64,000 nt of DNA. Source: AP-15 sp963772295. GTDB lineage: Bacteria > Pseudomonadota > Alphaproteobacteria > ATCC43930 > CGMCC-115725. How positions within the stretch are numbered: the first letter of the stretch is position 1; each line of letters starts with the position of its first letter. Of the stretch, positions 1 through 12,593 are shown one piece after another. The stretch covers positions 372,001-436,000 of the forward strand of contig CAVYWO010000017.1 of assembly GCA_963772295.1 (NCBI GenBank). Reading direction: 5' to 3'. The notes below the pieces were generated by a model, which saw nothing but the letters and a program-made list of their open reading frames with translations, was not told the origin of the DNA and did not search any database. Made by a program: the position numbers and the translations under genes.

Positions 1-1417
<1,417 letters not shown>

Positions 1418-1556
1418 GGCTCTACGACCGGGGGCTGGTGCGCGGGATTAAAGATCGCGCCCGGGCGCGAGCGCTGGCGCGGCCACGATCGTCGATCCTA
1501 TATTCCGATATAGTGTCGGCCAGCGGCGAAATCACCGCACCTTGCGGGGCACGCAC

Positions 1557-1805
1557 TCAGGGGTAGCCGCCGATGATCGCCCGGTAGATCGCCAGGATCA
1601 GCACCGCGCCGACGATCGCCCCGAGAAACCCGGCCCTCTGCCCCGGGGCATACCAGCCGATGTGCTCACCGAGCCAAGTCGCGAAGATCGCGCCGACAAT
1701 GCCGAGCAGGGTGGTGACGATGAACCCGCCCGGCCCGTGAATGAAGAGCTTGGCGAGCGCCCCGGCGAGAAAGCCGATGATGATGACCCAGAGCCAATGC
1801 AGCAT
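1557..1805 (-). CDS. GlsB/YeaQ/YmgE-type small membrane protein
   Basis: An 82-residue, almost entirely hydrophobic protein with three predicted membrane segments rich in Gly and small residues (GFLAGALAKL, TTLLGIVGAIFATWLGEHIG, GFLGAIVGAVLILAIYRAI). This is the pattern of the transglycosylase-associated/GlsB stress membrane family, whose members are usually about 80-90 residues. The start at 1805 is preceded by GGAAGG at a good distance. A longer reading starting at 2066 would add an unrelated hydrophilic segment antisense to the neighbouring Sco gene, so it was not used. The gene is divergent from that Sco gene. The biochemical role of the family is not defined. Confidence 0.85.
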   Translation of the reverse strand: MLHWLWVIIIGFLAGALAKLFIHGPGGFIVTTLLGIVGAIFATWLGEHIGWYAPGQRAGFLGAIVGAVLILAIYRAIIGGYP

Positions 1806-1902
1806 GTCCGCCTTCCGATCCGGGCCCGACGGCGAAACGCGCGCCGCGGCCGCGGACGCCGCGGGTGATTTAGCCGCCTGCGCCGCCGCCGGCAATAGCC
1901 CC

Positions 1903-2562
1903 GTGCCGGGACGTCGGCTTTGGTGGCGTCGCGCCGCGCTCTTTGCCGCCGGGCTGGCGCTCGCCCTCCTCGGGGGCTGCGGCGAGGCCGCCAAATGGCA
2001 TGCCGTCGACGTGTCGGGCAGCCTGCCGCCGCTGTCGTTTTCGCTGACCCGCAGCGAAGACGGCAAGCGGGTGACCGAGGCCGATTACCGCGGGAAGGTG
2101 GTTCTGCTCTATTTCGGCTATACCCAATGTCCGGACGAGTGCCCGACGACGCTCGCCAATGCGGCCGCGGTCCTGACCCGCCTCGGCGCCGCCGCGCACG
2201 CGGTCCGCCTGCTCTTCGTCACGGTCGACCCGAACCGCGACACGGCCCCGATATTGTCCGCCTATGTCGGCAATTTTGCGCCCGAGATCGAGGGGTTGCG
2301 CGGCACCCCTGACGAACTCGCGGAGTTGGCCCGGCGCTGCCGGGTGCTGTACTCGGTCACTCCGGCGACCCGGGACCACCCCTATGAGGTGATCCACAGC
2401 GCCGGCGTCTATGTCTTCGACCGCCGGGGTGAGGCGCGGCTGATCGTCGCCTCGCTCGACACCGCCGCGCCCGACATAACCGGCACCACCGCCGATCTGC
2501 AGCGCCTCGTCGCCGAGACCCAGCCGAGGGGCGTCTTGGCGCGGCTGCGCCAATGGCTCTGA
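1903..2562 (+). CDS. Sco1/SenC-type copper-binding lipoprotein
   Basis: Sco proteins are thioredoxin-fold periplasmic copper chaperones for cytochrome c oxidase assembly. With GTG at 1903 the protein has 219 residues and opens with a classic lipoprotein signal: RR, a hydrophobic run, then LLGGC (Cys26). The copper site is visible: CPDEC (Cys76, Cys80) following YFGYTQ, and the conserved His165 in VIHSAGVYVFD. An ATG at 1804 is in frame, but it would give an improbably long n-region and would overlap the divergent start at 1805, so 1903 was preferred although no clear Shine-Dalgarno precedes it. The 3' end is close to the YdcF-like gene, so co-transcription is likely. Confidence 0.85.
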   Translation: MPGRRLWWRRAALFAAGLALALLGGCGEAAKWHAVDVSGSLPPLSFSLTRSEDGKRVTEADYRGKVVLLYFGYTQCPDECPTTLANAAAVLTRLGAAAHAVRLLFVTVDPNRDTAPILSAYVGNFAPEIEGLRGTPDELAELARRCRVLYSVTPATRDHPYEVIHSAGVYVFDRRGEARLIVASLDTAAPDITGTTADLQRLVAETQPRGVLARLRQWL

Positions 2563-2639
2563 CGCCGGTCTCGCCGGCGCGCGCCAGCCGCGGCGGTGGT
2601 CGGTCGCGGTGGGCGGCGCGCGACAGCGGAGCGGAAGCC

Positions 2640-3122
2640 ATGACGAAGGCGACAGTCAGGGCGGATGCCATCGTCGTTCTCGGCTGCCCCAGCGTCTCGC
2701 GGCTCGCCCGCCGGGTCGAGCGCGGCATCGGCCTTTATCGCGCGCAAGCGGCGCCGCTGTTGCTGTTGTCGGGTGGCGGGCGCGGCCCCGAGCCGGAGGC
2801 GGCGATCATGCGCCGCCTGGCGCTGGCGGCGGCGGTGCCGGAAGCGGCGCTCATCCTCGAGCCGCGCTCGCGCAACACCTGGGAAAACGCCCGCGAGAGT
2901 GCGCGGCTGTTGCGGCCGCGCGGCCTCATCCGGGTGGTGCTGGTCAGCGACCGCGCGCACCTGCCGCGGGCGGCGCTGTTGTTCCGCCTCGCCGGGCTCG
3001 AAGTCGCCGACCGGGCCGGCATCCGCCCAGCGTCATCGCTGTCTGAGCTCTGCGCGTTGCTGGGCGAACTGGCGGCCTTGCCGAAAAGCCTCATTCGCGC
3101 CGCGAGGCACCCGCCGCAATGA
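2640..3122 (+). CDS. YdcF/ElyC/SanA-like DUF218 protein
   Basis: The protein has 160 residues. The motif ADAIVVLGCP near the N-terminus, LLLLSGGG, the EPRSRNTWENA signature and VVLVSDRAHLPRA near the end are the landmarks of the DUF218 family (YdcF, SanA, ElyC), linked in E. coli to envelope integrity but without a settled reaction. The ATG at 2640 follows a GGAAG-like ribosome binding site. An earlier ATG at 2553 overlaps the Sco gene and adds 29 low-complexity residues. The length is typical of the short members lacking membrane helices. It probably shares a transcript with the Sco gene upstream. Confidence 0.8.
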   Translation: MTKATVRADAIVVLGCPSVSRLARRVERGIGLYRAQAAPLLLLSGGGRGPEPEAAIMRRLALAAAVPEAALILEPRSRNTWENARESARLLRPRGLIRVVLVSDRAHLPRAALLFRLAGLEVADRAGIRPASSLSELCALLGELAALPKSLIRAARHPPQ

Positions 3123-3570
3123 CAGTCGTCGAGGATGCGCAATTGGATGCGGGCGAGGCCGGCGCCAGCAGAAGGGGCGCTGGGGGCCAGAACCGACCGA
3201 TGTGTCGGACGAGGTGCGCCTCGATGCAGGCAAAAGCCCACGCTCCGCCCCTCGGTGCGGTCAATTCGGCCTGGTTCGACAGCGTGCGGCGCGCATAACG
3301 CGGGTTTGCTATTGCGCAAAAGGCTCAAGCGGGCGATCCCTGCCCACAACGACCCAAAATCAGGGCAAGGAGTGGCGAAGCCGCCAATCTGCTCGCGGAA
3401 AACGAGGGCATCCTAATCGCGCGCATGTTACTGAATTTTACGGCGGGCGGGTCTTCGTGTGTGAGCCGTCGACGAAGCCGCCTGCATCCGTCAGGCGTCT
3501 CGTCTCGATCATCGCCACGTCTCGTCTCACCGGGCTGGGAATCATGCTTGAAGTTCTTCCGATCTGTTAA
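3123..3570. other. Stretch without recognisable gene
   Basis: No frame here gives a protein I recognise on either strand. The open frames are arginine-, alanine- and serine-rich shadow reading typical of high-GC DNA. It separates the YdcF-like gene from the phosphoesterase relic and may contain its decayed upstream part. Confidence 0.5.
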
Positions 3571-4358
3571 TGGATCGGTCGCCTGTGGGGAACTAAAGAT
3601 GAACTCAGTCTCTACTTAATCAACAAGTCCCTGAATTGCGTCACCTCGCTAGTCAACGCTGTCATGCAGTCGCCCTACTGGACCAATACGGCGATCTTCG
3701 TCGCGTGGGACGACTGGGGAGGGTTCTACGACCACGTGGTTCCCCCCATTGTCGATCGCAACCACACGCCAGCAACGCCGATCCAAGGCTTCGGCATACG
3801 AGTGCCCGGCATCATGATCAGCGCCTATGCGAAGTCGGGAAAGATCGATCACAGCGTGCTGAGCTTCAATTCCTACGCGACCTTCATTGAGGATATTTTC
3901 ATGGGGGTGCCCGGCTCAATCCGGCCCAGCTGGGCAATCCAGACAACCGGCCGGATATCCGCGATGCGCTGACCTCGGTCACCTTTCCCAACGGGGTGAG
4001 GGCGCCGATCGGCAATTTGATGGACGAGTTCGACTTCAGCCAGCCGCCGCTCTCACCATTGGTGCTTTCAACCTACATACCGACGGGGATCACCGCCCAA
4101 TGCAGCCGGGACAAGAGCGAACATTGCACCGACCCGACCGTCACGATCTCATGGGCCCCGGTGACGGGCCTCGATGTACCAGGCCCCTTCATCTACCATG
4201 TCGAACGCGACGGGATGGAGCTGCCCCAATGCGTCGGCACGGCCGCCAGCTGCACGGATGCCCCTGGACGCGGCGCGCACCTTTATCGGGCTTACAGCGT
4301 CGATGCGCATAACCTGGCAAGCCCGCTCTCCGCTGCCGCAGAGGCCGACGAGCCGTAG
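3571..4358 (+). pseudogene. Phospholipase C/phosphoesterase family relic, 5'-truncated and frameshifted
   Basis: The frame starting after the stop at 3568 reads LWGTKDELSLYLINKS, NAVMQSPYWTNTAIFVAWDD and GGFYDHVVPP. These are C-terminal landmarks of the bacterial phosphoesterase (phospholipase C/acid phosphatase) family. At the G-run 3903-3907 the reading must slip to another frame to continue with GARLNPAQLGNPDNRPDIRD and then a long C-terminal extension ending at 4358. One extra G would restore it. No start or N-terminal half is present upstream, so the gene is a truncated remnant whatever the cause of the shift. Confidence 0.75.
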
Positions 4359-4455
4359 TGCAAGCAAAATACAACTCTGAGTGTATAAGATCCATATCCC
4401 GCTATGGTGGCAGATCCAGGGTCTGGGACGAGCGGGAGCGAATAGTGTTTAACGT

Positions 4456-5580
4456 TCAGCCCCAGACGTCGCGGGCGGTGTCGACGACGAGGCGCAGCTT
4501 GGCGTTCTGCTCGTCGATGGTCAGCGCGTTGCCGTCGACCGTCGACGAGAAGCCGCATTGCGGGCTGAGGCAGAGCTGATCGAGCGGCACGTATTTGGCC
4601 GCCTCGTCGATCCGCCGTTGCAGCGCCTCCTTTGGTTCGAGCGCGGCGCGCTTCGACGTGACGAGGCCGAGCACCACCCGCTTTTTGCCCTTCGGCACAA
4701 AGCGCAGCGGCGCGAAGCCGCCGGCGCGGGCGTCGTCGTACTCGAGGAAGAAGCCGTCGACCGCCAGTTCGCCGAAGAGGGCTTCGGCGACATGGTCATA
4801 GCCGCCCTCGGCCATCCACGACGAACGGAAATTGCCGCGGCACATATGGGTGGTGATGGTCATGCCGGCGGGCCGGCCGGCGAGCGCCGCATTGATCACC
4901 TTGATGTTGGTCAGATGCTGCGTCTCGCCGTCGCCGCCGCTCGCGGTCACAAAGGCGCGCTGCGCCGGATCGTTGAGATAGGCGAGGCTGGTGTCGTCGA
5001 GCTGCAGATAGCTGCAGCCGAGAGCGTGCAGAGCCGCGATCTCCTCGGCATAGACCCGGGCGAGGTCGTGCCAGAACGCCTCGAGGTCGGGATAGATCTG
5101 GGTGTCGATCGAGGCCCGGCCGCCGCGGTAGTGCAGCATCGACGGCGACGGGATCGTCAGTTTCGCCGTCGTTGCCGCCGGCGCCACCCTTTTCAGATAG
5201 GCGAAGTCCTCGCCGAAGATCGTCTCGTCGAGCCGCAATTTGCCGCCGATGCGAAAGGCGCCGAGTGCCGCTTCGACGGTGCCGGCCTCGTTCCGGAATT
5301 GCAGGCGCAAGGTCTGGTCGATCCTGGCGACGCCGCCGATCCGGTAGAGGAAATCCATGTGCCAGGAGCCGCGGCGGAACTCGCCGTCGGTGACGGCGCT
5401 TAATCCGATCGCAGCCTGCATCGCGACGGCGTCGCCGATCGCCGCATCTTCGGCCCGGCGCAGTTCGCAGGCCGAAATCCGCCCGGCCTGATGATCTGCC
5501 CGCGCCGTCAGCAGCTCCGGCGGCCGCAGCAGGCTACCGACGTGATCGGCGCGAAACGGCGGACCCGACAGATCGCTCAT
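4456..5580 (-). CDS. Cobalamin-independent methionine synthase-like (MetE C-terminal domain) protein
   Basis: A 374-residue, single-domain relative of the catalytic half of MetE, which transfers a methyl group to a zinc-bound thiol. Zinc ligands can be placed by pattern: His245 and Cys247 in TTHMCRGNF, Glu280 in FFLEYDD, and Cys342 in SPQCGFSST. The N-terminus begins with PFRADHVGSLLRP, usual for stand-alone members often named 5-methyltetrahydropteroyltriglutamate-homocysteine methyltransferase. True substrates of these short forms are often unknown. The start at 5580 follows GGGAGG; a longer frame to 5640 runs through a palindrome and was rejected. The gene lies downstream of ssb on the same strand, separated by that palindrome. 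Confidence 0.85.
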   Translation of the reverse strand: MSDLSGPPFRADHVGSLLRPPELLTARADHQAGRISACELRRAEDAAIGDAVAMQAAIGLSAVTDGEFRRGSWHMDFLYRIGGVARIDQTLRLQFRNEAGTVEAALGAFRIGGKLRLDETIFGEDFAYLKRVAPAATTAKLTIPSPSMLHYRGGRASIDTQIYPDLEAFWHDLARVYAEEIAALHALGCSYLQLDDTSLAYLNDPAQRAFVTASGGDGETQHLTNIKVINAALAGRPAGMTITTHMCRGNFRSSWMAEGGYDHVAEALFGELAVDGFFLEYDDARAGGFAPLRFVPKGKKRVVLGLVTSKRAALEPKEALQRRIDEAAKYVPLDQLCLSPQCGFSSTVDGNALTIDEQNAKLRLVVDTARDVWG

Positions 5581-5598
5581 CCGAACCTCCCTTTTGGG

Positions 5599-5624
5599 GT
5601 AGGGCGGATCTCGATCCGCCCTAC
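5599..5624. repeat. 26-bp perfect palindrome between ssb and the MetE-like gene
   Basis: Two 12-base arms (GTAGGGCGGATC and its exact complement) are separated by TC. It lies 12 bases past the ssb stop and 18 bases before the MetE-like start. It could act as a transcript-end hairpin or be a REP-like intergenic element. There is no T-run, so a simple intrinsic terminator is not well supported. Confidence 0.7.
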
Positions 5625-5636
5625 GGGCTCGGCGTC

Positions 5637-6149
5637 TCAAAACGGAACGTCGTCGTCGAGCTCCTCGGCCAGGCTGCGGCTGCGCCCGGGCGCGACGCTG
5701 CGCGCCGCCGGCGCCTCGTTGCCGAAGCCGCTGGCGCCGTACTCTTCGTCAAGGCCGGGTTCGGTCGGCGCGGCGACGGCACCGCCGCGGGCGCCCCCAG
5801 CACCATCGAGCATCGTCAGCTCGCCGCGGAAGCGCTGCAGCACGACCTCGGTGGTATAGCGCTCCTGGCCCGAATTGTCGGTCCATTTGCGGCTCTGCAG
5901 GGCCCCTTCGAGATAAACCTTCGATCCTTTTTTGAGGTACTTTTCGGCGATCTCGCCGAGCCGCTCGTTGAAGATCACGACGCGGTGCCACTCGGTCCGC
6001 TCCTTGCGCTCGCCCGACATCTTGTCGCGCCAACTCTCCGAGGTCGCGAGCGTGAAATTGACGATGCGCATCCCGTCCTGGGTCGAGCGGACCTCCGGAT
6101 CGCGGCCGAGATTGCCGACGAGGATCACCTTGTTGACGCTGCCTGCCAT
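5637..6149 (-). CDS. ssb: Single-stranded DNA-binding protein
   Basis: A 170-residue SSB. The OB-fold begins MAGSVNKVILVGNLGRDPEV and continues with the typical NFTLATSESW, TEWHRVVIF and YLEGALQSRKW blocks. A Gly/Ala/Pro-rich linker follows. The acidic tail ends DDDVPF, the protein-docking tip that recruits repair and replication partners. It sits between gyrA and uvrA with accessory genes in between, and is divergent from the HtrA-like protease, with only 91 bases between the two starts. Confidence 0.97.
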   Translation of the reverse strand: MAGSVNKVILVGNLGRDPEVRSTQDGMRIVNFTLATSESWRDKMSGERKERTEWHRVVIFNERLGEIAEKYLKKGSKVYLEGALQSRKWTDNSGQERYTTEVVLQRFRGELTMLDGAGGARGGAVAAPTEPGLDEEYGASGFGNEAPAARSVAPGRSRSLAEELDDDVPF

Positions 6150-6240
6150 GACATCACCGCACTGCTGTAGCCGCCGGGGGTCCCCATCTTATCAGGTCCG
6201 GCAAATGTTCCTACTTTATTCTTATCCACAGGACCCCGCA

Positions 6241-7242
6241 ATGACGCTGCTTTCTGCGAGCAATGACGAGGCCGGCGAGATCGAACCGGCGGCTGCGCCC
6301 GCCGCCGCCGATGCGGCGCTGCTCGACGCCTATTCGCGCGCCGTGATCGGCGCGGTCGACAAGGTCGGACCGGCGGTGGTGCATCTTCAGGTCAGCGGTG
6401 CGAGCGGCGGCGCCGGGTCGGGGGTCGTCTTCACCCCCGACGCTTATCTGCTGACCAACAGCCACGTGGTGAGCGGCGCGCGCAAGATCGAGGCGACCCT
6501 GCCCGATGGGCACAGCCTCGCCGCCCACCTGGTCGGCGACGACCCCGATACCGACCTCGCCGTTCTGCGGCTCGACGGCGAGGCCGGGGCCTTCGCCCGG
6601 CTCGGCGATTCGCGGCGTTTGCGGGTCGGCCAATTGGTCGTCGCGATCGGCAATCCGTTCGGCTTTCAATGCACGGTCACGGCCGGCGTCGTCAGCGCCC
6701 TCGGCCGCTCGCTGCGCACCCGCTCCGGCCGGCTGATCGACAGCGTGATCCAGACCGACGCGGCGCTCAACCCTGGCAATTCCGGCGGGCCGCTGGTCAC
6801 CGCCGCGGGCGAGGTCGTCGGCATCAACACCGCGATCATCGGCATGGCGCAGGGCATCTGCTTTTCGATCTCGGCGGCGACCGTCGAGTTCGTCGCCGCG
6901 CGCCTGATCCGCGACGGCCAGGTGCGGCGCTCTTATCTCGGCCTCGCCGGCCAGAACGTGCCGCTGCCGCGCCGGGTCGTCCGCTTTCACGCGCTCGAGC
7001 GCGAGACCGGAGTGCGCGTCCAGTCGACCGCACCCGACGGCGCGGCGCGCGCCGCCGGGCTCAAGCCGGGCGACATCATCGTCGCCGCCGACGGCATTCC
7101 GGTCGGCGACATCGATGCGCTGCATCGGCTCCTGACCGAGGAGCGGGTCGGCAAGCCACTGCCGCTCAGCGTGCTGCGGCTGCCGCAAAAGCTCGAAATC
7201 AGCGTGATGCCGCGGGAAACCCCGCCCCGCCCGCAGCCGTAG
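6241..7242 (+). CDS. HtrA/DegP-like serine protease with one PDZ domain, no signal peptide
   Basis: A trypsin-fold protease of 333 residues. The catalytic triad is His75 (LTNSHVV), Asp105 (DTDLAVL) and Ser181 (NPGNSGGPL). The PDZ domain spans about residues 232-325 (YLGLAGQ, AARAAGLKPGDIIVAADG). HtrA proteins degrade or refold damaged envelope proteins, but this start (ATG 6241, CAGGA upstream) gives an acidic, alanine-rich N-terminus with no signal peptide or membrane helix, so it may act in the cytoplasm. Upstream in-frame starts add nothing signal-like. Its last residues (KLEISVMPRETPP) recur at 8741-8830. Confidence 0.88.
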   Translation: MTLLSASNDEAGEIEPAAAPAAADAALLDAYSRAVIGAVDKVGPAVVHLQVSGASGGAGSGVVFTPDAYLLTNSHVVSGARKIEATLPDGHSLAAHLVGDDPDTDLAVLRLDGEAGAFARLGDSRRLRVGQLVVAIGNPFGFQCTVTAGVVSALGRSLRTRSGRLIDSVIQTDAALNPGNSGGPLVTAAGEVVGINTAIIGMAQGICFSISAATVEFVAARLIRDGQVRRSYLGLAGQNVPLPRRVVRFHALERETGVRVQSTAPDGAARAAGLKPGDIIVAADGIPVGDIDALHRLLTEERVGKPLPLSVLRLPQKLEISVMPRETPPRPQP

Positions 7243-7247
7243 CTAAG

Positions 7248-8609
7248 CTATGATCGGGAGCCGGGCAACGTGATGGTCAATTTCGTCGGATTGAAGATCA
7301 GCTCGAAGCTGCTCTGATCGCAGGTGTCGTCGAACCCGAACCCATAGGCGTGACCATCAATTCCATTATCGTGCCACAGCCTCGAGTATTTATTGACCGG
7401 CGGGCTTACGTAAAATTGACTCTTTACGCAGGCGTCCAGGTTGTCGTTAACGATCAGGTTGGTCCGCATCACCGCGCCTTGCAGCTTGGCCTTGACGGCG
7501 AGAGCCGCAAGGCAGTCGTTGGACAAGGGCGCCACCGTGCAGTCGTTGCCCCCGGGCTTCACAGTGCCGAACGGAAAGCTACCTTCATAGGCGTTGAACG
7601 TGCTCCACTTCGCCAGCGAGAAAATCGGCCTTCCGCCGTTTTTGGCCGGATCGGAGAAGAAGAATTCCCCTCCTGCCGTCGATCCCTTGAAATTGTAGGT
7701 AACCGTCGGACCGCCTGGTTGTGCTACGCTCACTGTTGTCTTCAACGTTTCGGTTGTGTAGGTCGTAAATACATCATCGATATAACTCTTTAGTTGGTCC
7801 GATGGGAACAACGGGAATGGAGAAATGGTGCCGTGAATGCCGTGATTGGGAGAGACAACCCGCAAACTGTTACCGTCGCTGGTCAAGATTAGCTTGCTCC
7901 AGGGCAGTCCGAAGCCCTTGAAAGCAGTGAAGAGTGCACCGCGCCGGGCGGTCGAGAGGAAGCCGGCGGTCTTTGTCGTCGGCAAGAAAGTGGCGGGGTC
8001 AATGCCCGCCACGGTGTATTGCTGCACCAGGCCGAACAGATCGACCTCCGTCACATTCGTGCCGAGGTTTGTCTTGATCTCGGTGTGATCCTGGATGGGC
8101 GCCTGATCCTCCCAGGTCGTTTCGATCGAATCGAAGATCGTCCTGAAGTTCGGATCGCCCGGGTTCTCAACATCGGGAGTGGCTTCACCTGCACCCTCTT
8201 TCCCCCCGTTCTGCGTCAGCAACCCGGCCCCGACCGAAGTATAAATGCGGACCCCTGATAGTTTGGGCAGCGTGAGGTCGATCTCCGTGCCCGCCCCGAC
8301 ATCGATACCCAAGGATTTCGGCTTGGTGGCGGGTATCGCCGGGTTGATCGCGACATCCCCGTTCTTGTTGGTGACATAGACGTTAGATCCGGTTGGGATG
8401 CCGGTGGCCACTTGGTTCGTGACGCCAAAGATCCAGACGAACAGGTGATCTGTCGTGTAATGATTGCTGATGTGCAAAGGTATGATCGGCAGGCCTACGT
8501 TGTTGACCTGAGCGAGCGCGAGGTTCGGCAGCCAGAGGCCGGCAAGGAATGCCGCGACCGAAATGGCGGCCGTTGCCGGACGCCGTCTCCGCATGAAGTG
8601 GTAACCCAT
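7248..8609 (-). CDS. Secreted GH64-like beta-1,3-glucanase (thaumatin-like fold)
   Basis: The protein has 453 residues and a clear signal peptide (MRRRR, then a hydrophobic stretch ending NLALAQ). The mature part starts with IPLHISNHYTTDHLFVWIFG and ends WHDNGIDGHAYGFGFDD followed by a short strand and a stop. These blocks, with LRVVSPNHG in the middle, are the pattern of the glycoside hydrolase 64 thaumatin-like superfamily, which cleaves beta-1,3-glucans. I could not place the catalytic acids with certainty. The start at 8609 has GGAG upstream; an internal ATG at 8594 is an alternative. It is convergent with the protease gene, and lies between that gene's tail and a second copy of the tail. 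Confidence 0.75.
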   Translation of the reverse strand: MGYHFMRRRRPATAAISVAAFLAGLWLPNLALAQVNNVGLPIIPLHISNHYTTDHLFVWIFGVTNQVATGIPTGSNVYVTNKNGDVAINPAIPATKPKSLGIDVGAGTEIDLTLPKLSGVRIYTSVGAGLLTQNGGKEGAGEATPDVENPGDPNFRTIFDSIETTWEDQAPIQDHTEIKTNLGTNVTEVDLFGLVQQYTVAGIDPATFLPTTKTAGFLSTARRGALFTAFKGFGLPWSKLILTSDGNSLRVVSPNHGIHGTISPFPLFPSDQLKSYIDDVFTTYTTETLKTTVSVAQPGGPTVTYNFKGSTAGGEFFFSDPAKNGGRPIFSLAKWSTFNAYEGSFPFGTVKPGGNDCTVAPLSNDCLAALAVKAKLQGAVMRTNLIVNDNLDACVKSQFYVSPPVNKYSRLWHDNGIDGHAYGFGFDDTCDQSSFELIFNPTKLTITLPGSRS

Positions 8610-8740
8610 GGTGGCATCTCCACGTGTTTCGGCGACGCTCGGACCGCCCGAACGAGGCTCCGGGTTCCGGACGGCTCCGAGCTAAGATTGTCGCCGGGCG
8701 ATGTTGCGCAACGGTTAATCACGCAGCGGAAAAAGATCCG

Positions 8741-8830
8741 CTCGCCGTGCCGCGGCAGTCGCCAAAGCTTGAGCTCAGCGTCATGCCGCGGGAAACTCCC
8801 CCGGCCGGCGACGGCGCGCGCGCCCGGTAG
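8741..8830 (+). pseudogene. Second copy of the HtrA-like protease C-terminal tail
   Basis: The frame ending at the TAG at 8828 reads SPKLELSVMPRETPP, almost the same as QKLEISVMPRETPP at the end of the protease at 7242. The DNA similarity, by eye about three quarters over some 60 bases, is mostly broken at third codon positions. That implies an old paralogue rather than a recent duplication. Nothing protease-like is left upstream, where the GH64-like gene begins on the other strand. Confidence 0.7.
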
Positions 8831-8863
8831 CGCCGGCCGCGGGGCCGCGCTAATTATCCCCCC

Positions 8864-11722
<2,859 letters not shown>

Positions 11723-11730
11723 CGGGTCGG

Positions 11731-12033
11731 GTGAACCCGGTACGGTTGCAGGCGATCGCGGAATTGCGCCGCATCGTGCTCTCGGCACTCGGCGGCCACG
11801 ATGCGGCGGTCTGGCTGTTCGGCTCGTGCGCCCGCGCCGCACCGCGCCGGCACAGCGACATCGATATCGCCATCCTGCCGCGCGGCGCGCTGCCGATCGG
11901 CTTCTTCGGCGAGCTGCAAGCCGACATCGAGGAAAGTCCGATTCCCTACGATGTCGATCTGGTCGATCTGCGGGATGCCGACCCTGCCCTCTTTGCCGAG
12001 GTCCGGCGCGACGGCGTGCAATGGCGGGAGTAG
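11731..12033 (+). CDS. mntA: Minimal nucleotidyltransferase, MntA-type antitoxin
   Basis: A 100-residue single-domain polymerase-beta-type nucleotidyltransferase starting at GTG 11731, eight bases after uvrA. It carries the exact GSX10DXD motif (Gly31-Ser32, Asp43, Asp45), and Asp76 in YDVDL is the likely third metal ligand. In characterised MntA-HepT pairs the transferase AMPylates a tyrosine on the partner HEPN toxin and so silences it. The downstream HEPN gene overlaps its 3' end, which fits that pairing. Activity as an antitoxin is inferred from motif and neighbour. Confidence 0.85.
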   Translation: MNPVRLQAIAELRRIVLSALGGHDAAVWLFGSCARAAPRRHSDIDIAILPRGALPIGFFGELQADIEESPIPYDVDLVDLRDADPALFAEVRRDGVQWRE

Positions 12034-12425
12034 AGAGGCGGATCGCCGAAGCCGAAGCGGCGCTCGCGACTCTGGACGAGGTCGTCGATCGCGTCGAACG
12101 GTCGCTGGTCGAGCGCGACAGCGCGATCCTGCGGCTGATCTACAGTTTCGAGGCGGTGTGGAAAGCCTGCCAGCAGCTGCTTGGCGAACGCGAAGGCGTC
12201 GAGGTTGCATCTCCGAACGCCGCCATTCGCGCGGCGCGGCGGCTCGGCTGGCTGACGGACGAAGATGCGCAAGCCGCGATGGTGGTCGGCCGCGACCGCA
12301 ATTTGGCCGTCCACATGTATCGCGGCCAACTCGGCGCAGCGATCGCCGCGCGCCTCGCTACCCACGCCGCAGTACTGCGCCGCTGGCTCGCGGCGCTGCA
12401 GCGGCGGGCGACAGGCGGAGAGTAA
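12021..12425 (+). CDS. hepT: HepT-like HEPN protein, predicted RNase toxin partner of MntA
   Basis: A helical 134-residue protein starting at ATG 12021, inside the 3' end of the nucleotidyltransferase (13-base overlap). It has the HEPN active-site motif RX4HXY: Arg93, His98, Tyr100 in RNLAVHMY. In studied systems the Arg and His are RNase residues and the Tyr is the AMPylation target. The N-terminal half (YSFEAVWKACQQLL) resembles the HI0074 group, also called nucleotidyltransferase substrate-binding proteins, so an alternative name is possible for the same family. Confidence 0.82.
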   Translation: MAGVERRIAEAEAALATLDEVVDRVERSLVERDSAILRLIYSFEAVWKACQQLLGEREGVEVASPNAAIRAARRLGWLTDEDAQAAMVVGRDRNLAVHMYRGQLGAAIAARLATHAAVLRRWLAALQRRATGGE

Positions 12426-12593
12426 CCGGAACCGTGCCTCGCCAAAATTCTCCGGCCGCTGTTTATGGCCATCGACGGGGCTCGCCCTTCGCCGACCGCG
12501 GCTGAGCGAAGCTCCGTCGCTGGCGCGGCGCGCAAACGACGCCACCCGTAGCGCCGCGATCGAACGGGACGCGGCTACAGGAAATCTGCAGCC

